A stretch of 64,000 nt of DNA. Origin: a virus. The number at the start of each line of letters is the position of its first letter. Positions within the stretch are counted from its first letter, which is position 1. Positions 34,007-43,255 of this stretch are shown piece by piece. The notes below the pieces were generated by a model that worked only from the letters and a program-made list of their open reading frames with translations, did not search any database and was not told where the DNA came from. Made by a program: the position numbers and the translations under genes. The stretch covers positions 19,150 through 83,149 of the IMG/VR virus record IMGVR_UViG_3300027608_000021; one strand, 5' to 3'.

Positions 34007-34035
34007 AGTATAAGGGATAACAAATCCGCTGTCAA
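34007..34035 (-). promoter_or_regulatory. Sigma70-type promoter for the leftward 30-34 kb operon
   Basis: On the minus strand TTGACA (34035-34030), a 17-base spacer and TATACT (34012-34007) give an almost perfect consensus. The first start codon lies about 60 bases beyond. No comparably good promoter is visible for the rightward genes starting at 34151, although the A/T-rich stretch 34080-34115 (TATAAG, TACAGT) could serve. Confidence 0.8.
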
Positions 34036-34150
34036 CACACTCTACAATTTTACTTATATAAACCACCCCTTCCACAAGTTATAAGTATAACATATCCACA
34101 ACCAGTGTGGTACAGTGCCTCCGTCAAGCAATACAGCGATAGGAGGTTCT

Positions 34151-35083
34151 ATGCCAGTAATCGGGTTCATATCGTCGGACGGTACATCAGATCAGCCAGA
34201 AGGTCAAGGGCACTGCTCATTTGAGTTTGCCCTCCAACTGGCTAAGGATCGTCATGGGGCGTTTCCTTATCCGTACCCACTCCTCAAAGGAATCGTAGAC
34301 TCCGTTCAGAATCGGGGCGACTACATCAGCGCGACTTCCGTGCTGCACTGTCTCCGCGCTGACTACATGAAGCGGAAGGAAAACTACTACTCCACGGTGG
34401 AGTCAATGTATCCGTCGTTCCGTGGGACGCTGTTCCATGGGCTGCTGGAAAAGAACGCGCCAGACAATGCGCGGATTGAAGAAAAACTTAAGCGAACCTA
34501 CAAAGGCATTGAGATCGGTGGAACATTTGACTCGGTGCTTTGCTTCCCTGACGATGCGGACAAGAAATATATTATTCAGGACTGGAAGACGACGGAAAAT
34601 TTGCCGAAGTACGACAGCCCATACTCGTCGCACATCGTCCAAGTAAACCTCTATCGCTGGCTGCTTGGGTTCAAGCCTGAAGATGTCGTGATGGAAGTTC
34701 ATTACTTCTCCATGAAGGGTCATAAGGTCTGCCAACTTAAAGACGGCACAGGCATTGCTCGTGGCGGACGATCTCCAGTCAACCAGCATTGGTCTGACGA
34801 AAAGGTGGAGTCGTACCTAGACGACCGACTGATCAAACTCAAAGCCTCAATGGTCGCTGGGATGCCAATGCCATACAACATGGTTGGAGAGGACGAGAAG
34901 TGGGAGTGCGAGTACTGCCCAGTTCGGCAGAAGTGCGCAACACTTGCTCGCAGCGAGGAAGAGGCAACTTGGCGCAAGCGCGCTGGCTTGCCACCGACTG
35001 GTGCTGAGGGCGAAGATTCAGTAGCGTGGGTAGAACTCATCAAGGGCGTAGAGGCTCGCATCTCTAAGGCTGGTGCAAAGTGA
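34151..35083 (+). CDS. Cas4/RecB-like PD-(D/E)XK nuclease
   Basis: 310 residues from ATG 34151 with AGGAGG 4 bases before. GTFDSVLCF (Asp), YIIQDWKTT (catalytic D-x-K), QVNLYRWLLG (QxxxY motif) and C-terminal ECEYCPVRQKC cysteines fit the RecB/Cas4 nuclease family, which resects DNA ends and often binds an Fe-S cluster with such cysteines. First of the rightward replication genes, overlapping the helicase by GTGA. Confidence 0.8.
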   Translation: MPVIGFISSDGTSDQPEGQGHCSFEFALQLAKDRHGAFPYPYPLLKGIVDSVQNRGDYISATSVLHCLRADYMKRKENYYSTVESMYPSFRGTLFHGLLEKNAPDNARIEEKLKRTYKGIEIGGTFDSVLCFPDDADKKYIIQDWKTTENLPKYDSPYSSHIVQVNLYRWLLGFKPEDVVMEVHYFSMKGHKVCQLKDGTGIARGGRSPVNQHWSDEKVESYLDDRLIKLKASMVAGMPMPYNMVGEDEKWECEYCPVRQKCATLARSEEEATWRKRAGLPPTGAEGEDSVAWVELIKGVEARISKAGAK

Positions 35084-36435
35084 ACGCCACTGCTGCAGTA
35101 GGCACCACGCCGCACAGCAAGGAGGCAGAGGCTTCCTTCCTCGCGTCGTGTCTCATTGACGAGAACGCGATAGAGATTGGTCTGGACTTGGACATGAAGC
35201 CAGAGGACTTCTTCTCGCCAGCGCACGCTGACATTTGGAAGGTGATGACCAGCCTGAAGAACAACCGCAAGGTCGTTGATATGGTCACGGTCTCCGATGC
35301 CTTGCAAGGATGCGCGAGCATTGAGTTTCCTGCGACATTCATCACGGACTTGAGCCGAGCCAACGCTGGGCTTTCGTACAACGCAAAGGATTACGCGCAG
35401 ATCGTCCGAGATAAAGCGAGCCGACGCGCTCTGCTCACTGCCACCCAGCAAATCGCTGGGCTGGCGTACGACGAGAGCCGTCATGTGGATGTGATCTTTG
35501 ATCAGGCTGACGCGACATTCCGTCGGGTCACCGCAAAGGTCGTGGACACTGGTGTAGACCCAAGCCCTGCTGCGGTCATTGAGCGCATGGAGCAAACCAA
35601 GTCCAGCGGAGTCCCAGTGAAGTTCCCGCGACTCAACCAGATTACTGGCGGTCTCGTGAAGGGTCATCTCTGGGTCGTCGGTGGCTTCTCGTCCACAGGT
35701 AAGAGCGCATTCGCGGTCAATCTGCTGGACGATGTTGCTCGTGCTGGACAGGCTTCGGTGATGTTCTCCACGGAGATGAGCGCGGAGCAGTACATGCACC
35801 GTATGATCTCCCTGACGAGCCAGATCCCGCAGCGCGTGCTGAAGAACGGCGCGATGACGCTGGAAGAAAGCACGCAATACAAACTGGCGACTGACTTCTG
35901 GAAGTCCAAGAAGGTCATGATCTACGATAGCCTCTACACGGTCACCAAGATCCGACGCGCTGCCAAGCGCATCAAGGAACAGCAGGGGCTGGATGTCGTC
36001 TTTGTGGACTTCATTCAGAACCTGTCGGAGACTGGCGATGAGGTCAAGGACGCTCGCCTTGCCGCGATCCAACTGCAAGCGATGGCGAAGGAACTGGATG
36101 TCTGCGTCGTTGCGCTGAGCCAGATCTCCAACGCCCAAGCGATGCAGCAGAACGAGACTGGTGCGATGGGTAACTACTACGCCTTCAAGGGCAGCGGGGC
36201 GATCAAGGATGCCGCCGATGTTGCCATCATGCTTGACCGCGACCGCGTGAACAAGCCTGATGTTCTCTGGGTGAATGTCGTCAAGAACCGACACGACTCC
36301 ATTGACCGAATGGCTGCGTGGTTTGATCTCTCCACTGGTACAATCCGAACCATGAGCATTGACGAACAACTTGCGGCTGATCCAAACAGCGGTCGCCGCT
36401 CCAAGCAAAAGGAGAGCAGCGATGAAGTTTCCTGA
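35080..36435 (+). CDS. DnaB-like replicative helicase
   Basis: 451 residues from GTG 35080. The N-terminal DnaB domain (HSKEAEASFLASCLIDENAI) is followed by a RecA-like motor with Walker A GGFSSTGKSAF (about 201-211), Walker B VVFVDFIQN (about 306) and the LSQISN and GSGAIKDAADV motifs near the end. It unwinds DNA at the fork. No primase or polymerase gene is visible, so host enzymes are probably recruited. Confidence 0.9.
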   Translation: MNATAAVGTTPHSKEAEASFLASCLIDENAIEIGLDLDMKPEDFFSPAHADIWKVMTSLKNNRKVVDMVTVSDALQGCASIEFPATFITDLSRANAGLSYNAKDYAQIVRDKASRRALLTATQQIAGLAYDESRHVDVIFDQADATFRRVTAKVVDTGVDPSPAAVIERMEQTKSSGVPVKFPRLNQITGGLVKGHLWVVGGFSSTGKSAFAVNLLDDVARAGQASVMFSTEMSAEQYMHRMISLTSQIPQRVLKNGAMTLEESTQYKLATDFWKSKKVMIYDSLYTVTKIRRAAKRIKEQQGLDVVFVDFIQNLSETGDEVKDARLAAIQLQAMAKELDVCVVALSQISNAQAMQQNETGAMGNYYAFKGSGAIKDAADVAIMLDRDRVNKPDVLWVNVVKNRHDSIDRMAAWFDLSTGTIRTMSIDEQLAADPNSGRRSKQKESSDEVS

Positions 36436-36667
36436 AGGCGTAACCGTAGAGCAGGTGTTCACTGAGAACTCTGGAGACTTGACATCAGAAGCACGGCGAG
36501 CCATTGACGAGTTGGTGAACAAGGACATCCTGATCACGCTAAAGGGAAGGGTAAAGTTCGTCGGTAGCCGAGTACTTACCTTCCAAGCGACAGATGCATA
36601 CGACAAGGTGGATACCATCGGAGTCAGGGCAAGCGATATCGTGGGGCTGGAGTTCCCAAATGAGTAA
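36422..36667 (+). CDS. Small unknown protein in replication operon
   Basis: 81 residues from ATG 36422; AAGGAGAG lies 7 bases upstream inside the helicase 3' end. A small alpha/beta protein (TLKGRVKFVGSRVLTFQATD) without a recognised family. Confidence 0.6.
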   Translation: MKFPEGVTVEQVFTENSGDLTSEARRAIDELVNKDILITLKGRVKFVGSRVLTFQATDAYDKVDTIGVRASDIVGLEFPNE

Positions 36668-37046
36668 CCAGATAACGCAGAGCGAGCAGGAACTGCTGGC
36701 TCATGTCCTGCAAATGCTTGGAACAGGTCAGGCAACAACACAGAATCTTGACGACTACTTAATTGGATACGCCGTGCTAGGGCGTATTGTAGCCATTGCA
36801 CAGGGTGAGTCAGAGCGGTCGGAGCAGGAGCGAAAGATCGCATGGGCACGCGCATTTGCTGACGCAAAGTCATCACCAGAAAAGACGAGTGACAAACTCG
36901 CCGAAGTGAAAGCAGACCTCGTGGTAGAGAGCCTACGGCTCAAGGAAATAAATGCCCGTGAGCGACTGACCAACCTTCGCAATACTTGGCAAGCGGTGGA
37001 GCAAGCCATCAACGCCATCAAGTTCTTGGGAAGGAACGGTGCGTAG
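36660..37046 (+). CDS. Helical protein in replication operon
   Basis: 128 residues from ATG 36660, overlapping the previous stop by 8 bases. Almost entirely helical with charged coiled-coil-like segments (SEQERKIAWARAFADAKSS); ends INAIKFLGRNGA. Function unknown; a helicase partner is possible from position. Confidence 0.6.
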   Translation: MSNQITQSEQELLAHVLQMLGTGQATTQNLDDYLIGYAVLGRIVAIAQGESERSEQERKIAWARAFADAKSSPEKTSDKLAEVKADLVVESLRLKEINARERLTNLRNTWQAVEQAINAIKFLGRNGA

Positions 37047-37442
37047 GTGAAAGACCCATTCCGAAAGCCGCCAGTAAACGCTGGGTCTGGGGTGGTGTGC
37101 GTAGACTTTGACGGCACGCTATTTCCATACCGACCGCTATACGAACTGAACCCACCAATCAACGGCGCGGTTGAGGCGGTGCGCTGGATGAAGGCACAGG
37201 GGTACAGGATCGTGATCTTTACCTCTCGCTGCTCTACAACTTGGTGCGAGCAGTCAGGAGAGAGCCTCTCCGCAAACCTCATCTGGGTCATTGACCGACT
37301 CATTGAGAATGGTATTCCATACGACGACATCACGGCAGAGAAAATCCCAGCAGAGTTTTATATTGACGACCGAGCGATTGAGTTCCGAGGAGATTGGAAC
37401 GAAGTCCTAGAGCGAATGAAGTCAGAACGGAGGGTGCATTGA
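37047..37442 (+). CDS. HAD-like phosphatase
   Basis: 131 residues from GTG 37047. The motifs VCVDFDGTLF (nucleophile Asp near 20), IVIFTSR and AEFYIDDRAI give a compact HAD hydrolase of the type phages use on nucleotides or nucleic-acid ends. Next to the dNMP kinase, so a nucleotide role is likely. Confidence 0.75.
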   Translation: MKDPFRKPPVNAGSGVVCVDFDGTLFPYRPLYELNPPINGAVEAVRWMKAQGYRIVIFTSRCSTTWCEQSGESLSANLIWVIDRLIENGIPYDDITAEKIPAEFYIDDRAIEFRGDWNEVLERMKSERRVH

Positions 37443-38053
37443 AAAACATCGGTATCGCTGGCAAGTTCGCTGTCGGCAAGACGAGTGTTGCGAACATTCT
37501 AGAAGCCAACCACGGGTATGTGAGGATGTCCATTGCGTCCTCGCTCAAGCAGTTTGTCAACGAAATGTACGCCCGAGATGTGTATGGCACGGACGAGGGC
37601 GCGACCCTGCAGAAGTCCGACTCCATTACGGTGAACACTCCAGACGGCAGACGAATGGTGACGGTTCGCCAGTTGCTGCAGGACATTGGCAATCAAATGA
37701 AACTGATTGACCAAGACATTTGGCTGCGTGGTGTTCGGCATCAGGTACTCCTTTGGAATGAAATGGGGAAGTCGGTTGTCATTGACGATGTTCGTTTCCC
37801 GCGAGAAGCAGAGTACCTCAAGAACATTGGCTTCATAAATGTCCGACTCACCGCGAGCGAGGATACTCGCCTTGAGAGGTACTTCAGGACATACGGCATC
37901 AACCCGAGCCGACAAGAGATCAACGACAAAAGCGAGACGCTCGTGGATTCTATCATCCCTGACTATGACCTAGATGGTGAACGCTCCGCAGAGGAGTTGG
38001 CTGATGTTCTTGCAGCCATCGCTGTGGAGCATACATATGATCTACTGTACTAG
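37439..38053 (+). CDS. Deoxynucleoside monophosphate kinase-like P-loop protein
   Basis: 204 residues from TTG 37439, just after CGGAGGG and overlapping the previous stop. P-loop GIAGKFAVGKTS (about 5-16), VVIDDVRFPREAEYL and RLTASEDTRLERYF follow the pattern of phage dNMP kinases (T4 gp1-like). It supplies dNTP precursors for replication. Confidence 0.75.
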   Translation: MKNIGIAGKFAVGKTSVANILEANHGYVRMSIASSLKQFVNEMYARDVYGTDEGATLQKSDSITVNTPDGRRMVTVRQLLQDIGNQMKLIDQDIWLRGVRHQVLLWNEMGKSVVIDDVRFPREAEYLKNIGFINVRLTASEDTRLERYFRTYGINPSRQEINDKSETLVDSIIPDYDLDGERSAEELADVLAAIAVEHTYDLLY

Positions 38054-38165
38054 GTGCAGAAAGAAGTTTAATGGCATGGAAGCCGCAATGAGAAAGTTTG
38101 GAAAGAGCAAGAAGGTTCAATGCCCCTTCTGTTCGGAATGGATTGAGTATGCTAAAGCCGTTTGA
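38037..38165 (+). CDS. Tiny zinc-ribbon protein
   Basis: 42 residues from ATG 38037 (TGGAG upstream), overlapping the kinase 3' end. YCTRCRKKF and QCPFCSEW form a C-x2-C/C-x2-C ribbon. Function unknown. Confidence 0.6.
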   Translation: MIYCTRCRKKFNGMEAAMRKFGKSKKVQCPFCSEWIEYAKAV

Positions 38166-38532
38166 CGAGGGAGAAGTCATTCGCATTGAAAGCATTGTGT
38201 TCTCCTTAGATGGCGACATTGACTACATCAAGTTTCTGATCGCCGAACAACCCTACATAAGAAGTGCGATGCTTGCAACTAGCCCACCTAGCGACCCAGA
38301 GGAATGGACTGGGCGTTATCCAACCACCATTGGGAACGCCCTTCATTGTGACCTCGTTGAGTTGGAGGCTTGGCTTGAGACTCTCTCCCAGATTGACCGA
38401 GAGATTCTTACTGAATGGGCGAACCGCCAGAAGGCGAAGCCCTACTTTGCTGCTGCCAAGATCAGGCGCGTGAAGCACCTGATTGGTAAGTTCCCACAGG
38501 CGAGCCGTCGCCGAAGGAGCGGCAGTGCGTAA
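38149..38532 (+). CDS. Unknown helical protein
   Basis: 127 residues from ATG 38149, overlapping the zinc ribbon. The C-terminal half (LETLSQIDREILTEWANRQ, AAAKIRRVKHLIGKF) is helical and ends in an Arg/Ser-rich tail, suggesting nucleic-acid contact; no family recognised. Confidence 0.55.
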   Translation: MLKPFDEGEVIRIESIVFSLDGDIDYIKFLIAEQPYIRSAMLATSPPSDPEEWTGRYPTTIGNALHCDLVELEAWLETLSQIDREILTEWANRQKAKPYFAAAKIRRVKHLIGKFPQASRRRRSGSA

Positions 38533-38728
38533 TAACTTTGCAGGAGACCAAGCACTCAAGTTTTTGTACGAGAAGTATTTGGAGGATCGTGAGAAGTCAG
38601 GCAAGAAAGTCAGTTTCCATAAATGGTTGAAGGCACGAGGCATCCTCTCTCCCGATGCGGAGCAGATGATTCGCCAGAACGAAGTGTCACTATCAGAAGA
38701 AGGATATGAAAATGAGGAGAAATCATAA
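38525..38728 (+). CDS. Small charged helical protein
   Basis: 67 residues from GTG 38525 with AAGGAG upstream. Motif ALKFLYEKYLEDREKSGKK; acidic C-terminus. Unknown; coupled to the phosphoesterase (TAATG). Confidence 0.55.
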   Translation: MRNNFAGDQALKFLYEKYLEDREKSGKKVSFHKWLKARGILSPDAEQMIRQNEVSLSEEGYENEEKS

Positions 38729-39822
38729 TGCCGAACAGTGGATTCTTTTGGACTCAGGAGATGATAAAGAAACTTCTGACCGTTACCAAAGAGCAGTTCT
38801 TGGGTGACCATCCAGAAGTTACTAAGCACGCCTATCGTCAGCGATTGGCAGAGGAGTTGAAAACGATGAAAGACAAGGCGAAGGTAGCGGTCGTAGATGT
38901 GCCGCTTGTCCAAGTGCACCACGAGATTGCGCCTGTGACCCCAGTCAAGTACTCGTACATTGACAAGATTGGTAAGCCGATTGAGAAGCGTGGCGAGATT
39001 GTGGTCGCGGCTGGTGACTTCCAGTTCCCCTTTGAGGATCCAGAAGTCTTTGCTGCGTTCTTGACTTTCATTGCTACCGAGAAGCCAGAACGCATCGTGC
39101 TGACTGGCGACATCCTTGACCTGACTAGCGTCTCCGCATTTGAGCGAGACCCTCGTCTTGGGCTTCCTGTTCAGGATGAGTTGAATCACGCGCATAAGCG
39201 ACTAGCCGAGATCCGCGCAGCGGCTGGCAAGAAGGCTAAGATTCTGTTCATCTACGGAAACCACGAAGCGCGCTTCTCCAAGTGGCTGTCCCGCAAGGCT
39301 CCCGATCTTGTTGGACTTCACGATGCGAATGGTGTTGAGATGCTTTCGCTCGCCAACCTCTTGAGGCTGGATGCTTTGGACATCACTCCTTGCATCTCCG
39401 ATGGTGTTGCCTACAGTGGTCCTGAGCACCTGCGTTCGTACTATAAAATCACCGAGGACTTGATTGCCACACACGGAACTTACTCGCGTACTGCTGGTGG
39501 TGCTGCGTCCATTATTCCGATTTGTGAGGCTGCGGGCGTTTCCGTTGTCGGCGGGCACGATCATTCGCAAGGGATGGCGTTCCGCACTGTCGGTGGTTTC
39601 GCCGAACTGGAGGAGAAGCGAATGGTCGCCATCTCCACTGGTATGATGTGCCGCCGTACCGAACTGGGATACCTCGCCCAGCACCAAGTCGCTCGCTGGG
39701 CTGCTGGCTTCGCGGTCATTGAACTGTGGGGCGACAAGGCTGGTGAGTGGCAGCCCGACTTCGCGTCTTGGACTGGCACTGCTCTGGTCTGGCGCGGCAA
39801 GCGATATGCGGGGAAGCCGTGA
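38728..39822 (+). CDS. Calcineurin-like metallophosphoesterase
   Basis: 364 residues. Metal-binding motifs are AAGDFQFPF (about 95), LTGDILDL (about 127), YGNHEARF (about 177) and VGGHDHSQ (about 276). The first motif has Gln in place of the usual His (D-x-Q), a variant I recall in phage enzymes. The N-terminal 90 residues form a helical extension of unknown role. It could act on nucleic acid or cyclic nucleotides; the substrate is not deducible. Confidence 0.82.
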   Translation: MPNSGFFWTQEMIKKLLTVTKEQFLGDHPEVTKHAYRQRLAEELKTMKDKAKVAVVDVPLVQVHHEIAPVTPVKYSYIDKIGKPIEKRGEIVVAAGDFQFPFEDPEVFAAFLTFIATEKPERIVLTGDILDLTSVSAFERDPRLGLPVQDELNHAHKRLAEIRAAAGKKAKILFIYGNHEARFSKWLSRKAPDLVGLHDANGVEMLSLANLLRLDALDITPCISDGVAYSGPEHLRSYYKITEDLIATHGTYSRTAGGAASIIPICEAAGVSVVGGHDHSQGMAFRTVGGFAELEEKRMVAISTGMMCRRTELGYLAQHQVARWAAGFAVIELWGDKAGEWQPDFASWTGTALVWRGKRYAGKP

Positions 39823-40382
39823 AGTCTCGCGGACGAGATAGCGGTATGTTGCGTGATCCATTCGGTAAGCCGCTTGTGAAAACCGAATCACAATCCACCC
39901 CCGAACAAAAGAAATCCAAGCGTGCGCTGCTTCGCCGATCCAAAGATGTGGAGCGGGAGTTTGCGCGCTGGCTTACTAGTGAGGACGGCTTTGATGAGAA
40001 GTACCGAAACCTCACTTCGTCCACTGGTCGTATCGGTCAGATCACTGGTATTCAAGCAGACATCCTTTCTGTTCACTATTTGGGTGAAGCGAAGAATGAG
40101 AAATTTCCACTGAAGTGGCTACGATATTGGCACAAGATTGTCCAAAAATCTACGGAGTGGAGGAAGGATCCAATCCTTCTGATCCTCCCTCCTAACCGAG
40201 CCGAAGTAGATCCGAAACTACCTGCGCTCCACATCATTACGCCTGAGCGTCACGCAGAACTTCTCCGCAAAGAGAAGTACTACGACGAACACGATGGTGA
40301 TGCGGAAGCAAAGTTCATCCAGCCAATCAACCCTAACCCAGTTACCAAGATTGTAAAGGAGATAAAGAATGGCGGGAAGTAA
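39819..40382 (+). CDS. Hjc-like Holliday junction resolvase / PD-(D/E)XK nuclease
   Basis: 187 residues from GTG 39819 (GTGA with the previous stop); ATG 39846 is an alternative. KDVEREFARWL (Glu), TGRIGQITGIQADIL (Asp) and YLGEAKNEK (E-x-K) follow the catalytic layout of Hjc-type resolvases. It would resolve branched DNA before packaging. Confidence 0.65.
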   Translation: MKSRGRDSGMLRDPFGKPLVKTESQSTPEQKKSKRALLRRSKDVEREFARWLTSEDGFDEKYRNLTSSTGRIGQITGIQADILSVHYLGEAKNEKFPLKWLRYWHKIVQKSTEWRKDPILLILPPNRAEVDPKLPALHIITPERHAELLRKEKYYDEHDGDAEAKFIQPINPNPVTKIVKEIKNGGK

Positions 40383-40569
40383 GAAGCCAGCCAAGATCGC
40401 GGTCAAGGGAAACTCCGCGAGTAAGGCGTTCCCAATCAAACTCTGTGCAAAGTGCAACAAGACCATCACCGCTGCGAAGGATTATGTCCCGCTTCAAGAG
40501 ATGTCGTGGGATAATAATCGCTTCTCGCGTAGGCAACTTGATTGTCACCGAGCGTGCATCAAGATCTAG
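40369..40569 (+). CDS. Small Cys/His protein
   Basis: 66 residues, AAAGGAG 7 bases before ATG 40369, overlapping the resolvase end. LCAKCNKT and DCHRAC could bind zinc; the N-terminus is Lys-rich. Last gene of the rightward replication operon; its stop overlaps the convergent gene end by 4 bases with no terminator between them. Confidence 0.6.
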   Translation: MAGSKKPAKIAVKGNSASKAFPIKLCAKCNKTITAAKDYVPLQEMSWDNNRFSRRQLDCHRACIKI

Positions 40570-41057
40570 GCTCCTCGCCCATCAAGTTGTGGGTGAGACG
40601 GCGCACCGCCGTACTCGTGGCGACGCTTGTAGTTGTACTTGCGTTGGTAAAACAAATGCTTGTTCACCATCTCAAGTGCGCGGCTCGCATCGCTGCGATC
40701 CCATCCCTCAACCATAATGCTGCCCTGCTCCGCTTGCGACGCTGGCAAGACCAAGACACTCCCGACAAGGAATGACTTGACATCCAGTTCGTCAAGGAGT
40801 GCGGTGGCATTGCGGTTGAGTTGATTGATCGGCTCCCACAGAGCCTCAGGGTCGCCGTAAATAGTTACGAGCATCCCCTTGCTGGGGTCTACAATCTCTG
40901 GCAGCCAGATGTCGCGGAATAGAATCCCAGCATCAGGGGCGGTGATCAACTTCTTGATGGTACTGATCCACGCCTTATGACTGAGCGTCTGCTCGTCAGA
41001 GAACCGCACGATCTCTGGCTCGCTGGTTGCACCAATAAACAATCCGTACTTACTCAT
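40566..41057 (-). CDS. Unknown protein downstream of VWA/AAA+ pair
   Basis: 163 residues from the ATG at 41057 (GGAGGAGAG upstream). An alpha/beta protein (YGLFIGATSEPEIVRF, GMLVTIYGDPEALWEPIN) with a basic C-terminus (RKYNYKRRHEYGG). Last gene of the large leftward block, after the CobT-like gene. Confidence 0.65.
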   Translation of the reverse strand: MSKYGLFIGATSEPEIVRFSDEQTLSHKAWISTIKKLITAPDAGILFRDIWLPEIVDPSKGMLVTIYGDPEALWEPINQLNRNATALLDELDVKSFLVGSVLVLPASQAEQGSIMVEGWDRSDASRALEMVNKHLFYQRKYNYKRRHEYGGAPSHPQLDGRGA

Positions 41058-41071
41058 CTCTCCTCCTTCCA

Positions 41072-43255
41072 CTATCCGATCATCCCACGCTGGGTAAGTT
41101 TGCGCAAGAGGCTCGCCATCTTAGTAGGCAACTCCGATGGATCATTGCAGTCAATGAACTCCTGATACAGGCGACGATTGTCCTCGTCTGCACCATAGAC
41201 TCCGATGCCTACACCGATCACGATGCCGCCCTCGCGCTTGATGTCATTGACTAGATCCTTGACATTCTCTGCAACCGCTCCGTCCGTGAACTGGATGACC
41301 ACTCGCCTCTTGGCATCCACGCCCTTGAGCCGCTCCCACGCCATAGCCAGACCTTCTGCCGCTGGCGTACCGCCACCACCCCACATCCACATATTGGCGA
41401 GGGTTTCGTGCGTTAGCGGATCATTGAACCGCTTAGCGATACCTACGCGCCAGTCAGAGAATGTGTGTACCTCGTGAGGAATGTTAGAGCGCGACAGCGC
41501 GCTAGACATTAGAGCCGTGGACTGGATTGCATAGTAGAGCGGCGGGATAATCCCACGGCGACCATACATTTCTTTGCGCGCTGCGTCCATATCAAGTGTG
41601 CTCTTGTGACCATTGTTGATCCAGTCCTGCGCGAGCCTGAACACTGATGCCTCGTGGCTAATAACTTGCTCAGCAAAATCCTTCAGCATATTGGTGTGAG
41701 CCGCGCCCTCCGTCATTGAGCCGCTGAGATCCACCGACAGAACAAACGCGCTGCCGCCGTTGCGACCAGTGTGAGGCTCGCGGAATATATCCAACTTACC
41801 CAGCGTACCCTGCGATGCGCGGCGTGTATCCAACTTACCGCTGCGTGCAAACTGCCGACTCTTGCGACCAGCATTTGTCTGAGAGAATGTCCGCATCTGC
41901 ATTGCCAGCGCATTTGCGTATCCACCAACCTGTGCCACCATATTCGCAGCACCAGCCTTATCCTGCTTGACGATCTCCTCTGATGACTCGTAATACTCTG
42001 ACCGCCCAACAGCGACAACATTCACATACTTGCCGTCATAACCGACCTTACCGCTACCGATTGAAACCTTGACGCGACCGTGCTCATCCGTGCCGCTCTT
42101 GAGATCCCAGTCCAACTTGTTGATCGGGCTATTCGTAGCGAGCGGCGTAGCAGCGACATTGGTCTGCGGCGCGAAGTAAGTGGACTGCTCCACATTGTCG
42201 CTCCACAGCGTTGCCTCTGGCTTGAGTGCGTTCAACTTCTTGGCGAGTGAGCGAGCACGGCGGCGAATAGAATCGCTCGTCGCACCACCGATTACCTTGT
42301 CGTTCTTGCCGTCTCCGTTGATTTCGCCGTGTGATTGGTTGACTTGCGACTGAACTCCCATACGGCTCGCAGCCTCCTGCTCGTGCCGACGCTCATCCGC
42401 ATCGTAGGTCGTGCTTTCGGTCTCGCTTACTTGACCTGTGCTTGGATTGCTGCCAAGCCCTCCCGCTCCTGCGGATGGTGTCTGCCCACTTTCGGGTCTA
42501 GGAGAGGCGTTCTGGCTGGGGGAGCCGTCAGACCCCACCCCCTGAGACTGCGCCCCGCTCCGTGGCTCCTGCCCCCCTGTACGAAGGTTAGGATTGCCCC
42601 ACGGGGCGTTTCTGGCTTGCTCAACTGGGCTGATTTGTGGCTGTGCAGCAGCCTTTGCTTTCCGACCACGGCTGGCGATCTGATCTGCGACTTCATCAAA
42701 GAGAGGGAACACCCGCTCTACGATTGGCAGCAACTCCTCCGTTGTCTTTGCAGCACGAGCCGCATCACGCAGACCAGCGGCGCGAAACTTCTTGACAAAC
42801 TCACGCGCTCGTGGCTTGAGATTCTGTTCATCATATTCATATCCTGCTACCTCTAGATACATTGACTTGATTGCCTGAATGATCCACGCTTCGCCCTTGA
42901 TTTGTGGCATCGTCTGATCCACAAGGTTGCGCTGGAACTGCACGCGCAGACCACGCTTCTTGTGGAACGAGCGTCGCTCCATACGCCCATCCTCAAGAGA
43001 GTTGAGCAGCATCATAGTACCCTCGTCCAAATAGCGAGCCGCTGTTGGCGAAGTGCTTGTGATGTGCAGAGCCTCGTGCGCTGCCAAGTCTTGCGCGAAT
43101 GGCGACCCGACTGGCAGACTCACGACGCGCTGAGGAATGTGTGTGTTGGCTCCGTGCTCAATGTCACGGATCGCAACTGACTCGCCCTTGTTGCCAGCAA
43201 AAGCGTCAATGTACGCAGCCAACTGGGTGCGATTGAAGCGATACTTCTTAGGCAT
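41072..43255 (-). CDS. CobT/DUF2201-like VWA protein with HExxH motif
   Basis: 727 residues from the ATG at 43255, overlapping the AAA+ stop by 8 bases. The N-terminal half has AAHEALHI (HExxH, about 60-64), as in DUF2201-type metallopeptidase/VWA proteins. A long Gly/Ser/Gln-rich disordered segment spans about 215-330. The C-terminal VWA domain has the MIDAS DLSGSMTEG (near 508) and QFTDGAV (near 655). It resembles the CobT partner of CobS in cyanophages and cobaltochelatases. With the MoxR-type ATPase it should form a remodelling complex; the target is unknown. Confidence 0.82.
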   Translation of the reverse strand: MPKKYRFNRTQLAAYIDAFAGNKGESVAIRDIEHGANTHIPQRVVSLPVGSPFAQDLAAHEALHITSTSPTAARYLDEGTMMLLNSLEDGRMERRSFHKKRGLRVQFQRNLVDQTMPQIKGEAWIIQAIKSMYLEVAGYEYDEQNLKPRAREFVKKFRAAGLRDAARAAKTTEELLPIVERVFPLFDEVADQIASRGRKAKAAAQPQISPVEQARNAPWGNPNLRTGGQEPRSGAQSQGVGSDGSPSQNASPRPESGQTPSAGAGGLGSNPSTGQVSETESTTYDADERRHEQEAASRMGVQSQVNQSHGEINGDGKNDKVIGGATSDSIRRRARSLAKKLNALKPEATLWSDNVEQSTYFAPQTNVAATPLATNSPINKLDWDLKSGTDEHGRVKVSIGSGKVGYDGKYVNVVAVGRSEYYESSEEIVKQDKAGAANMVAQVGGYANALAMQMRTFSQTNAGRKSRQFARSGKLDTRRASQGTLGKLDIFREPHTGRNGGSAFVLSVDLSGSMTEGAAHTNMLKDFAEQVISHEASVFRLAQDWINNGHKSTLDMDAARKEMYGRRGIIPPLYYAIQSTALMSSALSRSNIPHEVHTFSDWRVGIAKRFNDPLTHETLANMWMWGGGGTPAAEGLAMAWERLKGVDAKRRVVIQFTDGAVAENVKDLVNDIKREGGIVIGVGIGVYGADEDNRRLYQEFIDCNDPSELPTKMASLLRKLTQRGMIG

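Noticed and set aside
30158-34150. Lysogeny module
   Set aside because: An XRE regulator and operator exist, but no integrase, excisionase or attachment site was seen in the window, so a temperate lifestyle is not supported.
34720-36876. A 718-codon minus-strand ORF opposite the nuclease and helicase genes
   Set aside because: It is the antisense shadow of two strongly supported plus-strand genes, has low-complexity Ser/Arg composition and no ribosome site or family motif.
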